This document shows positions 18,358 to 25,790 of a DNA stretch of 64,000 bases, in pieces. The position numbers and the translations under genes were made by a program. The number at the start of each line of letters is the position of its first letter. Position 1 is the stretch's first letter. The notes beneath the pieces were generated by a model. That model ran no database searches. It was not told the origin of the DNA and worked only from the letters and a program-made list of their open reading frames with translations. The DNA lies in the NCBI RefSeq assembly GCF_014172375.1, contig NZ_WNXD01000002.1:1116001-1180000 (forward strand). The letters run 5' to 3'. The DNA comes from Pedobacter planticolens. GTDB lineage: Bacteria; Bacteroidota; Bacteroidia; Sphingobacteriales; Sphingobacteriaceae.

Positions 18358-18584
18358 ATGATAATCGCTATTTCATGTCAAAATCATACAGTTATAAACC
18401 AGCGAGAACTTGAAATCTTGCGCCTAGTTTGCATGGGCTATAACAGTAGGTAAATTGCTGATCAGCTTTTATTAGCGAACTTACTGTGCAAACTCATCGT
18501 CGCAACAAGGTAAAGAAATTGGGTTTAAGAAACTCACACTAATTGATAGTTTGAGCATTTAAAGAAAGAATGCTTTCTGTATAA
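18358..18584 (+). pseudogene. decayed copy of the small LuxR-type HTH gene
   Basis: The DNA aligns along its whole length with the intact gene at 19180-19404. Reading from ATG 18358, the HTH part (QRELEILRLVCMGYNSR) is stopped by TAA where the intact copy has CAA (Gln). One T is missing in the run of the DQLFI region, a -1 frameshift. Two more codons became stops: CAA to TAA in NSHQLIV and TGG to TGA in VWAF. The end KERMLSV is still legible. A terminator follows. All three nonsense changes are transitions consistent with C-to-T. Confidence 0.9.
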
Positions 18585-18585
18585 T

Positions 18586-18615
18586 AAAAAGGCCTCCAAA
18601 TTTGGAGGCCTTTTT
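18586..18615. terminator. terminator after the LuxR-HTH pseudogene
   Basis: Perfect palindrome GGCCTCCAAATTTGGAGGCC (18591-18610) flanked by AAAAA and TTTTT, so it can work in both directions. It presumably ends the 16873 operon transcript. Confidence 0.9.
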
Positions 18616-18703
18616 ATTTCTAGAAGCTTTGATAAACTTTCAAAGTTTTTTTAAAATTTAGAATTATCATCTTCTTCAATTCGACTATAGCATACTACAA
18701 GAA

Positions 18704-18725
18704 TACCGTAAAAACACCTTATTAA
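18704..18725 (+). promoter_or_regulatory. 22-bp upstream box, copy B
   Basis: Begins TACCGTAAAAACACC. Differs from the box at 16763-16784 at two of 22 positions and has the same 40-bp spacing to the downstream -7 element. Confidence 0.5.
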
Positions 18726-18765
18726 AAAGGGCAAATAGGCGTTAAAATTGAAAAAATTACATGGG

Positions 18766-18773
18766 TAAATTTG
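18766..18773 (+). promoter_or_regulatory. candidate -7 element for the 18825 gene
   Basis: TAAATTTG matches TAnnTTTG, 51 bp before the ATG at 18825. The spacing to the upstream 22-bp box equals that of the 16873 promoter. Confidence 0.5.
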
Positions 18774-18824
18774 ATTGTATTAAATAATCACCCCTAAATA
18801 AATTAACCATTAAATTAAAAAATC

Positions 18825-19121
18825 ATGAAAAATTATTCTCTCAAAATCGCAATTCTATTCTGTGCTGTACTCGTGTTTTCTAAATGTAAACCTGAAGACG
18901 AAGTAAAATCATCAACCTGTACCTTTAGTGATGCAGAATCAAAAGCTTATTACAATACAGCTATGAAATTTGCCAATAGCCCAACACGCAGTAACTGCAA
19001 TGTTTTAAAGACGGCTTCACTCGATTTAATTAAAAAGTTTGAAAAATGCGATGCTGCTACAAAAGCACAAATTGCTCAATTAACGCAACAATGGAATAAT
19101 ATTGATTGTAATAGTTTCTAA
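18825..19121 (+). CDS. small cysteine-containing putative lipoprotein
   Basis: 98 residues. The signal sequence MKNYSLKIAILFCAVLVFSKC ends at a possible lipidation cysteine, although Lys before Cys is atypical for a lipobox. The mature part is short and helical, with four further cysteines (STCTF, SNCNV, EKCDA, IDCNS) that could form two disulfides. No family recognised. It lies between the dead and the intact LuxR-HTH genes and has its own promoter with the shared 22-bp box, so it is probably a regulated secreted product of this small locus. Confidence 0.65.
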   Translation: MKNYSLKIAILFCAVLVFSKCKPEDEVKSSTCTFSDAESKAYYNTAMKFANSPTRSNCNVLKTASLDLIKKFEKCDAATKAQIAQLTQQWNNIDCNSF

Positions 19122-19179
19122 TAATCGGCTAAATCATAAAGTTATGAAACTAATAAAAAGCTTTAGAAAAAATTGACTT

Positions 19180-19404
19180 ATGACTCTCAATATATCTTAT
19201 AAGGCTGAACATATTACCCAACGAGAACTAGAGATATTGTATATGGTTTGCATGGGTTTTAATAGCAGGCAAATTGGCGACCAGCTTTTTATTAGCGAAC
19301 TTACTGTGTGCACTCATCGTCGCAATATGGTGAAGAGACTTGGTCTAAGAAACTCACACCAATTGATAGTATGGGCATTTAAAGAAAGAATGCTTTCTGT
19401 ATGA
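19180..19404 (+). CDS. stand-alone LuxR-type HTH regulator (74 residues)
   Basis: Consists of little more than a GerE/LuxR DNA-binding domain: ITQRELEILYMVCMGFNSRQI, then the recognition helix region ISELTVCTHRRNMVKRLGLRNS. No receiver or ligand-binding domain is present. It is similar in class to the C-terminal domain of the NarL-type regulator at 14078 and nearly the same as the decayed copy at 18358. Located 58 bp after the small putative lipoprotein gene and followed by its own terminator. Probable local transcription factor; targets may include the promoters with the 22-bp box. Confidence 0.88.
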   Translation: MTLNISYKAEHITQRELEILYMVCMGFNSRQIGDQLFISELTVCTHRRNMVKRLGLRNSHQLIVWAFKERMLSV

Positions 19405-19435
19405 GGGAAATCTCCAATTTTGGAGATTTCCCTTT
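19405..19435 (+). terminator. terminator after the LuxR-HTH gene
   Basis: Perfect 12-bp stem GGGAAATCTCCA/TGGAGATTTCCC with loop ATTT, directly after the stop codon, followed by a short T run. Confidence 0.85.
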
Positions 19436-19444
19436 ACTAGTAAA

Positions 19445-19460
19445 TACCCATTTTTAGGTA
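19445..19460. promoter_or_regulatory. candidate NarL/LuxR-type 7-2-7 dyad
   Basis: TACCCATTTTTAGGTA can be read as heptamer TACCCAT, two bases, then inverted heptamer TTAGGTA, the 7-2-7 arrangement known for NarL-class sites. Read on the other strand it resembles the 22-bp boxes (TACC, A run). It lies 90 bp before the gene at 19550. Confidence 0.35.
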
Positions 19461-19549
19461 TTGTTTACTGATGCTATACTTTCTTATTTTGATATACGTA
19501 ATCGACTACCAATTTGTTTAATAAGTTAACCCTTTAATATTAAATCAAA

Positions 19550-19993
19550 ATGAAAAAAATTACCCTCACTTTAGTAGGCCTACTCTTCTCTTTAGGCTTT
19601 GCTTTTGCTCAAAATGATGTGATATCAATTGATCTAAAAGGAACAAAGTATACCGTTAGTAAGAAAATCCCAAAGGAAATTATTGGAGAATATTTATATG
19701 AAAAGAAAGGCGAACCGAAAGTTGTGTTAAATGCAGATGGAACTGGATCTTTCCAACCACATATGGTTCCACCAATTTCTATTAAATATTGGATTGATTG
19801 CGATGCAAAAGGAGTGATAAGAAAAACAGAAGGGATTAATGGTAGATATCAATATACTTTGCTCATTCAATATTTAGATGGAAAAAATGGTAACTACCCA
19901 GTAAATAGTTACGATTTAATGGGAGTAACTGTAATAACCGATGAAGGTTGGGCTGTAATATATGGTGAACGTTATAAGGCGTTAAATAAATAG
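19550..19993 (+). CDS. small secreted protein of unknown function
   Basis: 147 residues with a clear signal peptide (MKKITLTLVGLLFSLGFAFAQ). The mature ~125 residues look beta-rich, with EIIGEYLYEKKGEPKVVLNADGTG at the start, similar in style to lipocalin-like or DUF-type calycin proteins, but I cannot name a family. It follows the LuxR gene and the dyad at 19445 and ends at a strong terminator, so it is a separate transcription unit. Confidence 0.65.
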   Translation: MKKITLTLVGLLFSLGFAFAQNDVISIDLKGTKYTVSKKIPKEIIGEYLYEKKGEPKVVLNADGTGSFQPHMVPPISIKYWIDCDAKGVIRKTEGINGRYQYTLLIQYLDGKNGNYPVNSYDLMGVTVITDEGWAVIYGERYKALNK

Positions 19994-20002
19994 TTAATTA
20001 AC

Positions 20003-20032
20003 AAAAAAGCCTCCAAATGCGGAGGCTTTTTT
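20003..20032. terminator. bidirectional terminator between convergent genes
   Basis: Stem AAAAAAGCCTCC/GGAGGCTTTTTT with loop AAATGC. Serves the small secreted protein gene on the plus strand and the M28 peptidase gene on the minus strand. Confidence 0.92.
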
Positions 20033-20051
20033 GTTTAAGATTAGAAAATTC

Positions 20052-21674
20052 CTATTGTCTTGCAGGTGCTGGTTTAGGCATCTCTTTACGTGGTAATTTC
20101 TCTGCTCTTTCAGAAGTATGATAAACGAAAGAAGCCACAATTGTAGCTGATTTTTTCAAGTCATCTTCCACTAAACGATCATAAGTATCCATGTTAGAGT
20201 GGTGCGTACGTGAATTATAATCCATTGGGTCTTGAATAAACTGGAAACCTGGTAAACCCATAGCATCATAAGATTGGTGATCTGTACCACCAGTATTGCT
20301 AATGGTAATTGTTTTTGCACCTAAATCTGCAAAAGGAGTTAACCAGCTTTGAAAGATGTCTTTAACGGCAGCATTACCTTGCAAATAGACACCGCGAATA
20401 GTTCCAGTTCCATTGTCTAAATTATAATAAGCACTTAATTTTTCATGCTCTGGTTTCAGTACCAATTCTTTCGCTGGAGTTTCTGGAGTAGTAGCAGTTG
20501 CTGGTCTAGCAGCAGCAGCTGGTGTGCCAAAGTGTTCAGCAACATATCCTCTCGATCCAAATAAACCTTGTTCTTCCGAGCTCCATAAAGCAATACGAAT
20601 AGTGCGTTTTGGTTTAAAATCAATTGCTTTTAAAATGCGCATGGCTTCAATCATTACAGCAGAACCTGCACCATTATCAGTTGCTCCCGTTCCAGCATGC
20701 CACGAATCATAATGACCACCAATCATTACAACTTCATCCTTTAATTTAGGATCAGTTCCAGGAATTTCGCCAATTACGTTATATCCTTTTGGATCCTTAT
20801 CATAAAATGAAGTTTTGATATCCGCTTCCATTTCTACTTTTTCACCACCACGTAATAAACGTAAAATGTGTAAATAATCTTCACCTGCAACTTCTAATTC
20901 TGGAGAAACAGGTTTAGCATCTAACTTATAAGAAGCGCCATTGCTCGTAAAGAAAGTTCCGTAACTACCTCTAGCTAAAGTTAATTTTAATCCGATTTTT
21001 TCAGCCACTAACATGCTATCTAATGCTGCACGTATTGCGAATTGTCTCATCATCATAGCTCTTTGATCATTGCCTGATCCAGCAGCACGTTGTGGTCTGC
21101 CACCAGCACCAGCAGCTTGTGGTTGTGCAGCTGCCATTTCTGTTAATTGCTCATCCGTATATCTTAATAGCTCAGGTTTATCATTACTACGAATAGGTGC
21201 TCCTTGATCTAGAATAACAATTTTACCAGCTAATTTGCCTTTGTATTTTGCTAAATCTGTAACGGTATCTGCTTTTATTAAAACCACATCAGATTTAATT
21301 AAACCTTTTGTGCCTGGAGTCCATGCCTTAGGCGAAGCGATAATAGCATGATAATAAGGTAATGTGGTAGCTGCATAAAATTTATCTACTTGCCAACCTT
21401 TACCAAAGTCTCCCCATGCCTCTAAATGAACATTTTTTAAGCCCATTTCTTTCATGTATTTAACCGCCCAATCTTGCGCTCTTTTTAAGCCTGGCGAGTT
21501 AGATAAACGTGGTCCAGAAACATCTGTAATATGGAAAGCAATATCCATAGCTTTAGATTTTTCCAAACCTTCTGTTCTGATTTTTTGAACAATTGCTGAG
21601 TTTACAGGCTCTTGAGCAAATGCAGAAAAGCACAAGCCAATGGCTAATGCACTAAAAGTAAATTTTTTCATCAT
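20052..21674 (-). CDS. secreted M28-family metallopeptidase with PA-like insert
   Basis: 540 residues with a signal peptide (to AFAQ). An M28 aminopeptidase/carboxypeptidase: zinc ligands in GGHYDSWHAGTGATDNGAG (His, bridging Asp), catalytic Glu in SSEEQGLFG, Asp in YYNLDNGTG and the last His in RTHHSNMDTYD. A protease-associated-type segment (about residues 110-270) precedes the catalytic part and includes an A/G/Q-rich stretch (MAAAQPQAAGAGG). Likely degrades peptides in the periplasm or outside the cell. Convergent with 19550 and divergent from a second M28 gene. Confidence 0.93.
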   Translation of the reverse strand: MMKKFTFSALAIGLCFSAFAQEPVNSAIVQKIRTEGLEKSKAMDIAFHITDVSGPRLSNSPGLKRAQDWAVKYMKEMGLKNVHLEAWGDFGKGWQVDKFYAATTLPYYHAIIASPKAWTPGTKGLIKSDVVLIKADTVTDLAKYKGKLAGKIVILDQGAPIRSNDKPELLRYTDEQLTEMAAAQPQAAGAGGRPQRAAGSGNDQRAMMMRQFAIRAALDSMLVAEKIGLKLTLARGSYGTFFTSNGASYKLDAKPVSPELEVAGEDYLHILRLLRGGEKVEMEADIKTSFYDKDPKGYNVIGEIPGTDPKLKDEVVMIGGHYDSWHAGTGATDNGAGSAVMIEAMRILKAIDFKPKRTIRIALWSSEEQGLFGSRGYVAEHFGTPAAAARPATATTPETPAKELVLKPEHEKLSAYYNLDNGTGTIRGVYLQGNAAVKDIFQSWLTPFADLGAKTITISNTGGTDHQSYDAMGLPGFQFIQDPMDYNSRTHHSNMDTYDRLVEDDLKKSATIVASFVYHTSERAEKLPRKEMPKPAPARQ

Positions 21675-21846
21675 AATATTGTTGTTTTTAATTGAAGATG
21701 AAGCTATACAAACCTATTGTTATATTTTGGTCTGCAGGTTTGCGATGGTTTCATCATAATAGTTAGTTAAGTATCATTATTATGGTGAATTTACAGTTAA
21801 TGATAAATAATTGTACCTTTCTATTCACATTTTTACATGCCATATT

Positions 21847-23205
21847 ATGATTAAAATGAAATACTTAGGTCTTTTATTAGCTGTTATTCTTTTCTCTGAA
21901 AATTCATTTGCACAAAAGACAATAACTAGAGATGCTAATATTAGCACGATGGTTAATGAAGTTGCTTCCACTAATTTAGAGCAAACGATTAAAAAACTGG
22001 TTTCTTTTCAAACCCGACACACGCTAAGCGATACCTTAAGTAAAACAACAGGTATTGGGGCTGCTAGAACATGGATTAAAAGTGAATTTGAAAAATATGG
22101 TGCAGCTGGTGGTGGCAGGCTTCAAGTTTCTTATGATACTTTTACGCAAGCTGCTGATGGAAGAAGAATTACTGCACCCGTTGTACTTAAAAATGTACTA
22201 GCAGTTTTACCTGGAACAGATCCGAATGATAAAAGAATGCTATTAGTTTCTGGGCATTATGATTCGAGAGTGACAGATGTAATGAATATCAAAGATTTCG
22301 CTCCTGGTGCAAATGATGATGCATCCGGCGTAGCCGCTATGATGGAAATGTGCAGAGTAATGAGCAAGCAGAAATTTAACTGTACGTTAGTTTTTGTAGC
22401 CATGGTTGGTGAAGAACAGGGTTTATATGGTGCAACAAATTTGGCTAAACGAGCAAAGGAAGAAGGTTGGAATGTACATTTATTAATGAATAATGATATT
22501 GTTGGAAACTCTTACGGAATGGAAACCGATTTAAAAGACAATAAAAGTGTACGTGTTTTTAGTGAAGGAGTTTCTGCTTTAGAAACACCAGCTCAAGCTG
22601 CGGCTAGACAATCGGCTGGAACTGAAAATGATGGGAAAGCTCGTCAGGCGGCGAGATATATTAAAGAAGTTGCAGAGCGATATGTTGACCAATTGGAAGT
22701 AAAACTGATTTACAGAAGAGATCGTTATTTGCGTGGCGGAGATCACACTCCATTTTCTCAACAAGGTTTTGCCGCAGTGCGGATAACAGAAATGAACGAA
22801 GATTTTAATCGCCAACACCAGGATGTGAGAACAGAAAATGGTTTTAAATATGGCGATTTACCCGAATATGTAGATTATAACTATCTGCAAAAAGTAACAC
22901 GAATGAATTTATCAGTGATGGCAAATTTAGGTTTGTCAACTCAAGAACCTGAAAATGTTGTGGTCCTTACTTCAGGATTAACGAATAAAACTTCCCTAAA
23001 ATGGGATGCACCAAAAGGAAAATCTCCGGCAGGTTATTATGTGTTGATGCGTGAAACTACAAGTCCTTTTTGGGAACAGAAATTCTTTGTAAAAGAGAAT
23101 GCAGCAACGTTATCCTATTCAAAGGACAACTATTATTTCGGTGTACAATCCGTTGATGAAAACGGACATGAGAGTTTGGTAGTTATTCCAAAAGCTGGGC
23201 GATAA
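21847..23205 (+). CDS. secreted M28-family metallopeptidase with C-terminal fibronectin-III-like domain
   Basis: 452 residues from ATG 21847 (MIKMKYLGLL); the longer frame adds residues before the signal peptide. Zinc/catalytic motifs: SGHYDSRV, GANDDASGVA, GEEQGLYGA, LLMNNDIVGN and GGDHTPFSQQGF. The last ~90 residues (EPENVVVLTSGLTNKTSL to VDENGHESL) form a fibronectin-III-like module. It diverges from the M28 gene at 20052, but the two catalytic domains are only distantly alike, so this is not a simple tandem duplicate. An R1 hairpin follows the stop. Confidence 0.92.
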   Translation: MIKMKYLGLLLAVILFSENSFAQKTITRDANISTMVNEVASTNLEQTIKKLVSFQTRHTLSDTLSKTTGIGAARTWIKSEFEKYGAAGGGRLQVSYDTFTQAADGRRITAPVVLKNVLAVLPGTDPNDKRMLLVSGHYDSRVTDVMNIKDFAPGANDDASGVAAMMEMCRVMSKQKFNCTLVFVAMVGEEQGLYGATNLAKRAKEEGWNVHLLMNNDIVGNSYGMETDLKDNKSVRVFSEGVSALETPAQAAARQSAGTENDGKARQAARYIKEVAERYVDQLEVKLIYRRDRYLRGGDHTPFSQQGFAAVRITEMNEDFNRQHQDVRTENGFKYGDLPEYVDYNYLQKVTRMNLSVMANLGLSTQEPENVVVLTSGLTNKTSLKWDAPKGKSPAGYYVLMRETTSPFWEQKFFVKENAATLSYSKDNYYFGVQSVDENGHESLVVIPKAGR

Positions 23206-23215
23206 AATAAGTTTT

Positions 23216-23273
23216 ACCACATAGAAACATAGTTGGGTGCTGTTTAGCTAATTTTTCTATGTGCCTATGTGGT
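23216..23273. repeat. R1 hairpin repeat, empty copy
   Basis: Arms ACCACATAGAAACATAG (23216-23232) and CTATGTGCCTATGTGGT (23257-23273), 15/17 complementary, loop 24 nt. It fills the 85-bp space between two convergent genes. Same arms as the GxxExxY cassette at 56978-57428. Confidence 0.85.
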
Positions 23274-23290
23274 TAAAAACATAACCTATC

Positions 23291-25681
23291 TTAATTCCTA
23301 TTTCCAGCCTTTGCTTGTCTTGCGCCTTGGTTTTCTTTAAGGTTTAATTTATACACAAATGTTAAGCGATATCTAGCTGCATTTGGACTGTTAACTTGCG
23401 AAAGTAAATAGTTGCTACCAGTGGTTGTGGTCTCGAACTTTCTCAGATTAAATAAATTAGTTACATCAAATATTAAAGTAGCCTTATCTTTTAAGAAAGT
23501 TTTAGCAGCTCCAAAATCTATATTATGTATGCTGGCGGTTCTACTTTGTGCATTGCTTTGTGCACCAGTAAAATTATATCGTCCTTGAAGACTCAATTTT
23601 TTAGGTAGTTTTATTTGTGTGCTTATTCTGCTGGTTAAAATATTGCCGCTGTAATAGAAATCCTGATTTGAATAAAAACCTTTTTGTTTAAAATAGTAAG
23701 CATTCACTTCCATGCTAAATTGTAAAAACTTGTACGGATTGTATAAGGCCGAAAGCTCTAATCCACCACGTGTTTCTCCATCAATATTTATAGGTGTTGT
23801 AATAAATACTCCGCTAGCATTTCCATAGGTATAATCTTGCGTAATGTCTTTGTTGTTTTGGTAATATAAAGAAGGATTAAAAGTCAACTTACCCCAATTT
23901 TTTAAAAACCCTAGTTCTACAACATCAGCATAAGATGGATTTAAATTCGGATTACCAACATACTGAGCATTAAAATCTGTTAGTTCGTTAAAAGGATATA
24001 ATGCAAAAAGCGAAGGTCTATTTATACGTTTACTATAACTAGCTTGCAGCGTAGCATTTGTGCTAAATGGATAAGATAAGTTAAGCGTTGGGAAAAACCG
24101 TGTATAGTTTTTATCACTGTTAAATGTCCCAGCTTTATCTTCCAAACCAATTTTAGTTAATTCAGTTCTCAACCCAAATTGGTAACCTATTTTATTCCAT
24201 TTGCTATTAAATTGTACATAAGCACTTCCAATTAATTCATCATAAATAAGCTGATTATTAATTCCATCCAATATTTCCCAAGCAGTATTGTTTTGTCGCT
24301 CAGCTTTAAAATCACTTGTTACGCTACGTTTTTCGGCTTTAACGCCAAACTCTAAATTTGTAATACTATCTAAAGGTTGTACATAATCTGTTTGCAACAT
24401 AAAATCTTTACTAGAACCTATCGAACTTGTTCTAACACCAGGAAAAGCAGTAGCAGTTGGAAAAGTTTTTTGTGTAGATAAATTCCAATCCTTATCGCTA
24501 TTCCAGAAATCGTACTGCATATCTATTGTATATTTCTTATTGGGTTTATCGAATGTTTTGGTGTAATTAAATTCTAATTGGTTGTAATTTCTTTTCTCCC
24601 ACGATTCTCCTTTACGTAATAATGTGCTATCTAATGTTTGCCCTTGTTTCGCATAATCGTATAGCAAACTTGTTTTATCATGATCATTTGTTGTTTTGTT
24701 TAAAAATGCGGCAGTAATCGTATTGTGATTATTTAGTATAAAATCTCCCCCAAAATATAACATCTTCGCATCATCATGTCTATCTTCATCTTGCCTTTTA
24801 TGGAGCAAATTGGTTGTTCCTGCATCATTGGTAGCTTGATCAGAAATATACAATCCATCATAATCAGAATAACGGACACCAAACGTAGAAAACAAGTTAA
24901 TTTTTGCTGATTTATAGTTTAAACTTGGCGTAATCTTGGTTTCATTTGGTATTCCAGCAACTAAACTTAATTGACCATTTAAACCTGATTTTTTATTTTT
25001 CTTTAAAACAATATTGATAATTCCAGCAGAGCCAGCCGCATCGTAACGTGATGAAGGATTTGTAATTACCTCTACTCTTTCTATTTGATCTGCCGGCAAT
25101 TGATCTAAGGCATTTCCTTGCGTAAATCCAGAACGCCTGCCATCAATTAAAACCAAAACATTGCTATTTCCTCTTAAACTAACACCTCCAGCAGGGTTTA
25201 CACTTACAGATGGTACACCATTCAATACATCTAATGAAGAACCAGTTTGCGATAAAACATCTTTTCCAACCTGAAATATTTTCTTATCCAGCTTTAAACT
25301 AATGGATGGCTGCTCGCCATTTATTGCAACTTCTTTTAATAATGTTGCATCTGGCAGAAGGTTGATAGTTCCTAAATTAACAGATAAATTAGATTTGCTT
25401 AGGGTTTTAACTACGGCTTTATATCCTATCAATGAAAACTCTATTGTTGCACTATCAGTCGAAATAAATTCTAGTTTAAATGCACCTTTTTCATCCGTAA
25501 TTGTTGCGGCTACTAATTTAGCTGTTGCATCCTTTATGCGAACCGTTGCATACATAATAGGATCTTTAGTAGATTGCTCTTGCACAGTTCCGTGTACTGT
25601 TATTGATGCTGTATTTGTTTGTTGAGCTTTACTAATTGAGTAACTAAACAAGAGTGTAAGTAAGAGAATAAGTCGTTTCAT
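23291..25681 (-). CDS. TonB-dependent receptor / outer-membrane beta-barrel protein
   Basis: 796 residues. Signal peptide, then a carboxypeptidase-regulatory-like beta-sandwich (about residues 25-105, TVQEQSTKDPIMYATVRIKD). The plug follows (about 125-230: LDVLNGVPSVSVNPAGGVSLRG, VLVLIDGRRSG, IERVEVITNPSSRYDAAGSAGIINIVLKK). The rest is a 22-strand-type barrel of the OMP_b-brl_3 class ending in VYKLNLKENQ plus a short tail. No SusD gene is adjacent, so it is not a standard polysaccharide locus. Substrate unknown. It diverges from a LytS/LytTR pair that may regulate it. Confidence 0.93.
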   Translation of the reverse strand: MKRLILLLTLLFSYSISKAQQTNTASITVHGTVQEQSTKDPIMYATVRIKDATAKLVAATITDEKGAFKLEFISTDSATIEFSLIGYKAVVKTLSKSNLSVNLGTINLLPDATLLKEVAINGEQPSISLKLDKKIFQVGKDVLSQTGSSLDVLNGVPSVSVNPAGGVSLRGNSNVLVLIDGRRSGFTQGNALDQLPADQIERVEVITNPSSRYDAAGSAGIINIVLKKNKKSGLNGQLSLVAGIPNETKITPSLNYKSAKINLFSTFGVRYSDYDGLYISDQATNDAGTTNLLHKRQDEDRHDDAKMLYFGGDFILNNHNTITAAFLNKTTNDHDKTSLLYDYAKQGQTLDSTLLRKGESWEKRNYNQLEFNYTKTFDKPNKKYTIDMQYDFWNSDKDWNLSTQKTFPTATAFPGVRTSSIGSSKDFMLQTDYVQPLDSITNLEFGVKAEKRSVTSDFKAERQNNTAWEILDGINNQLIYDELIGSAYVQFNSKWNKIGYQFGLRTELTKIGLEDKAGTFNSDKNYTRFFPTLNLSYPFSTNATLQASYSKRINRPSLFALYPFNELTDFNAQYVGNPNLNPSYADVVELGFLKNWGKLTFNPSLYYQNNKDITQDYTYGNASGVFITTPINIDGETRGGLELSALYNPYKFLQFSMEVNAYYFKQKGFYSNQDFYYSGNILTSRISTQIKLPKKLSLQGRYNFTGAQSNAQSRTASIHNIDFGAAKTFLKDKATLIFDVTNLFNLRKFETTTTGSNYLLSQVNSPNAARYRLTFVYKLNLKENQGARQAKAGNRN

Positions 25682-25778
25682 GGCACAAGTTTACAAGCCA
25701 TTGTTTGCTTAAAAGTAGAAAACCATGTGAACTGCTCTATGTCCTTTTGAAATGCATTTTTCTCAGCAGGTTATATAT

Positions 25779-25786
25779 TATCTTTG
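25779..25786 (+). promoter_or_regulatory. candidate -7 element just before the LytS-like kinase
   Basis: TATCTTTG matches TAnnTTTG but ends only 4 bp before the ATG at 25791. If real, the transcript would be leaderless or start at an internal codon; a chance match is possible. Confidence 0.25.
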
Positions 25787-25790
25787 ATGA

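Noticed and set aside
20052-23205. Tandem duplication of the two M28 peptidase genes
   Set aside because: Beyond the shared zinc motifs the proteins differ in layout (PA-like insert versus C-terminal FnIII-like domain) and are divergently oriented.
25779-25786. Firm promoter call for the LytS-like kinase
   Set aside because: The TATCTTTG match ends 4 bp before the ATG and has no -33 partner, so it is listed only at low confidence.
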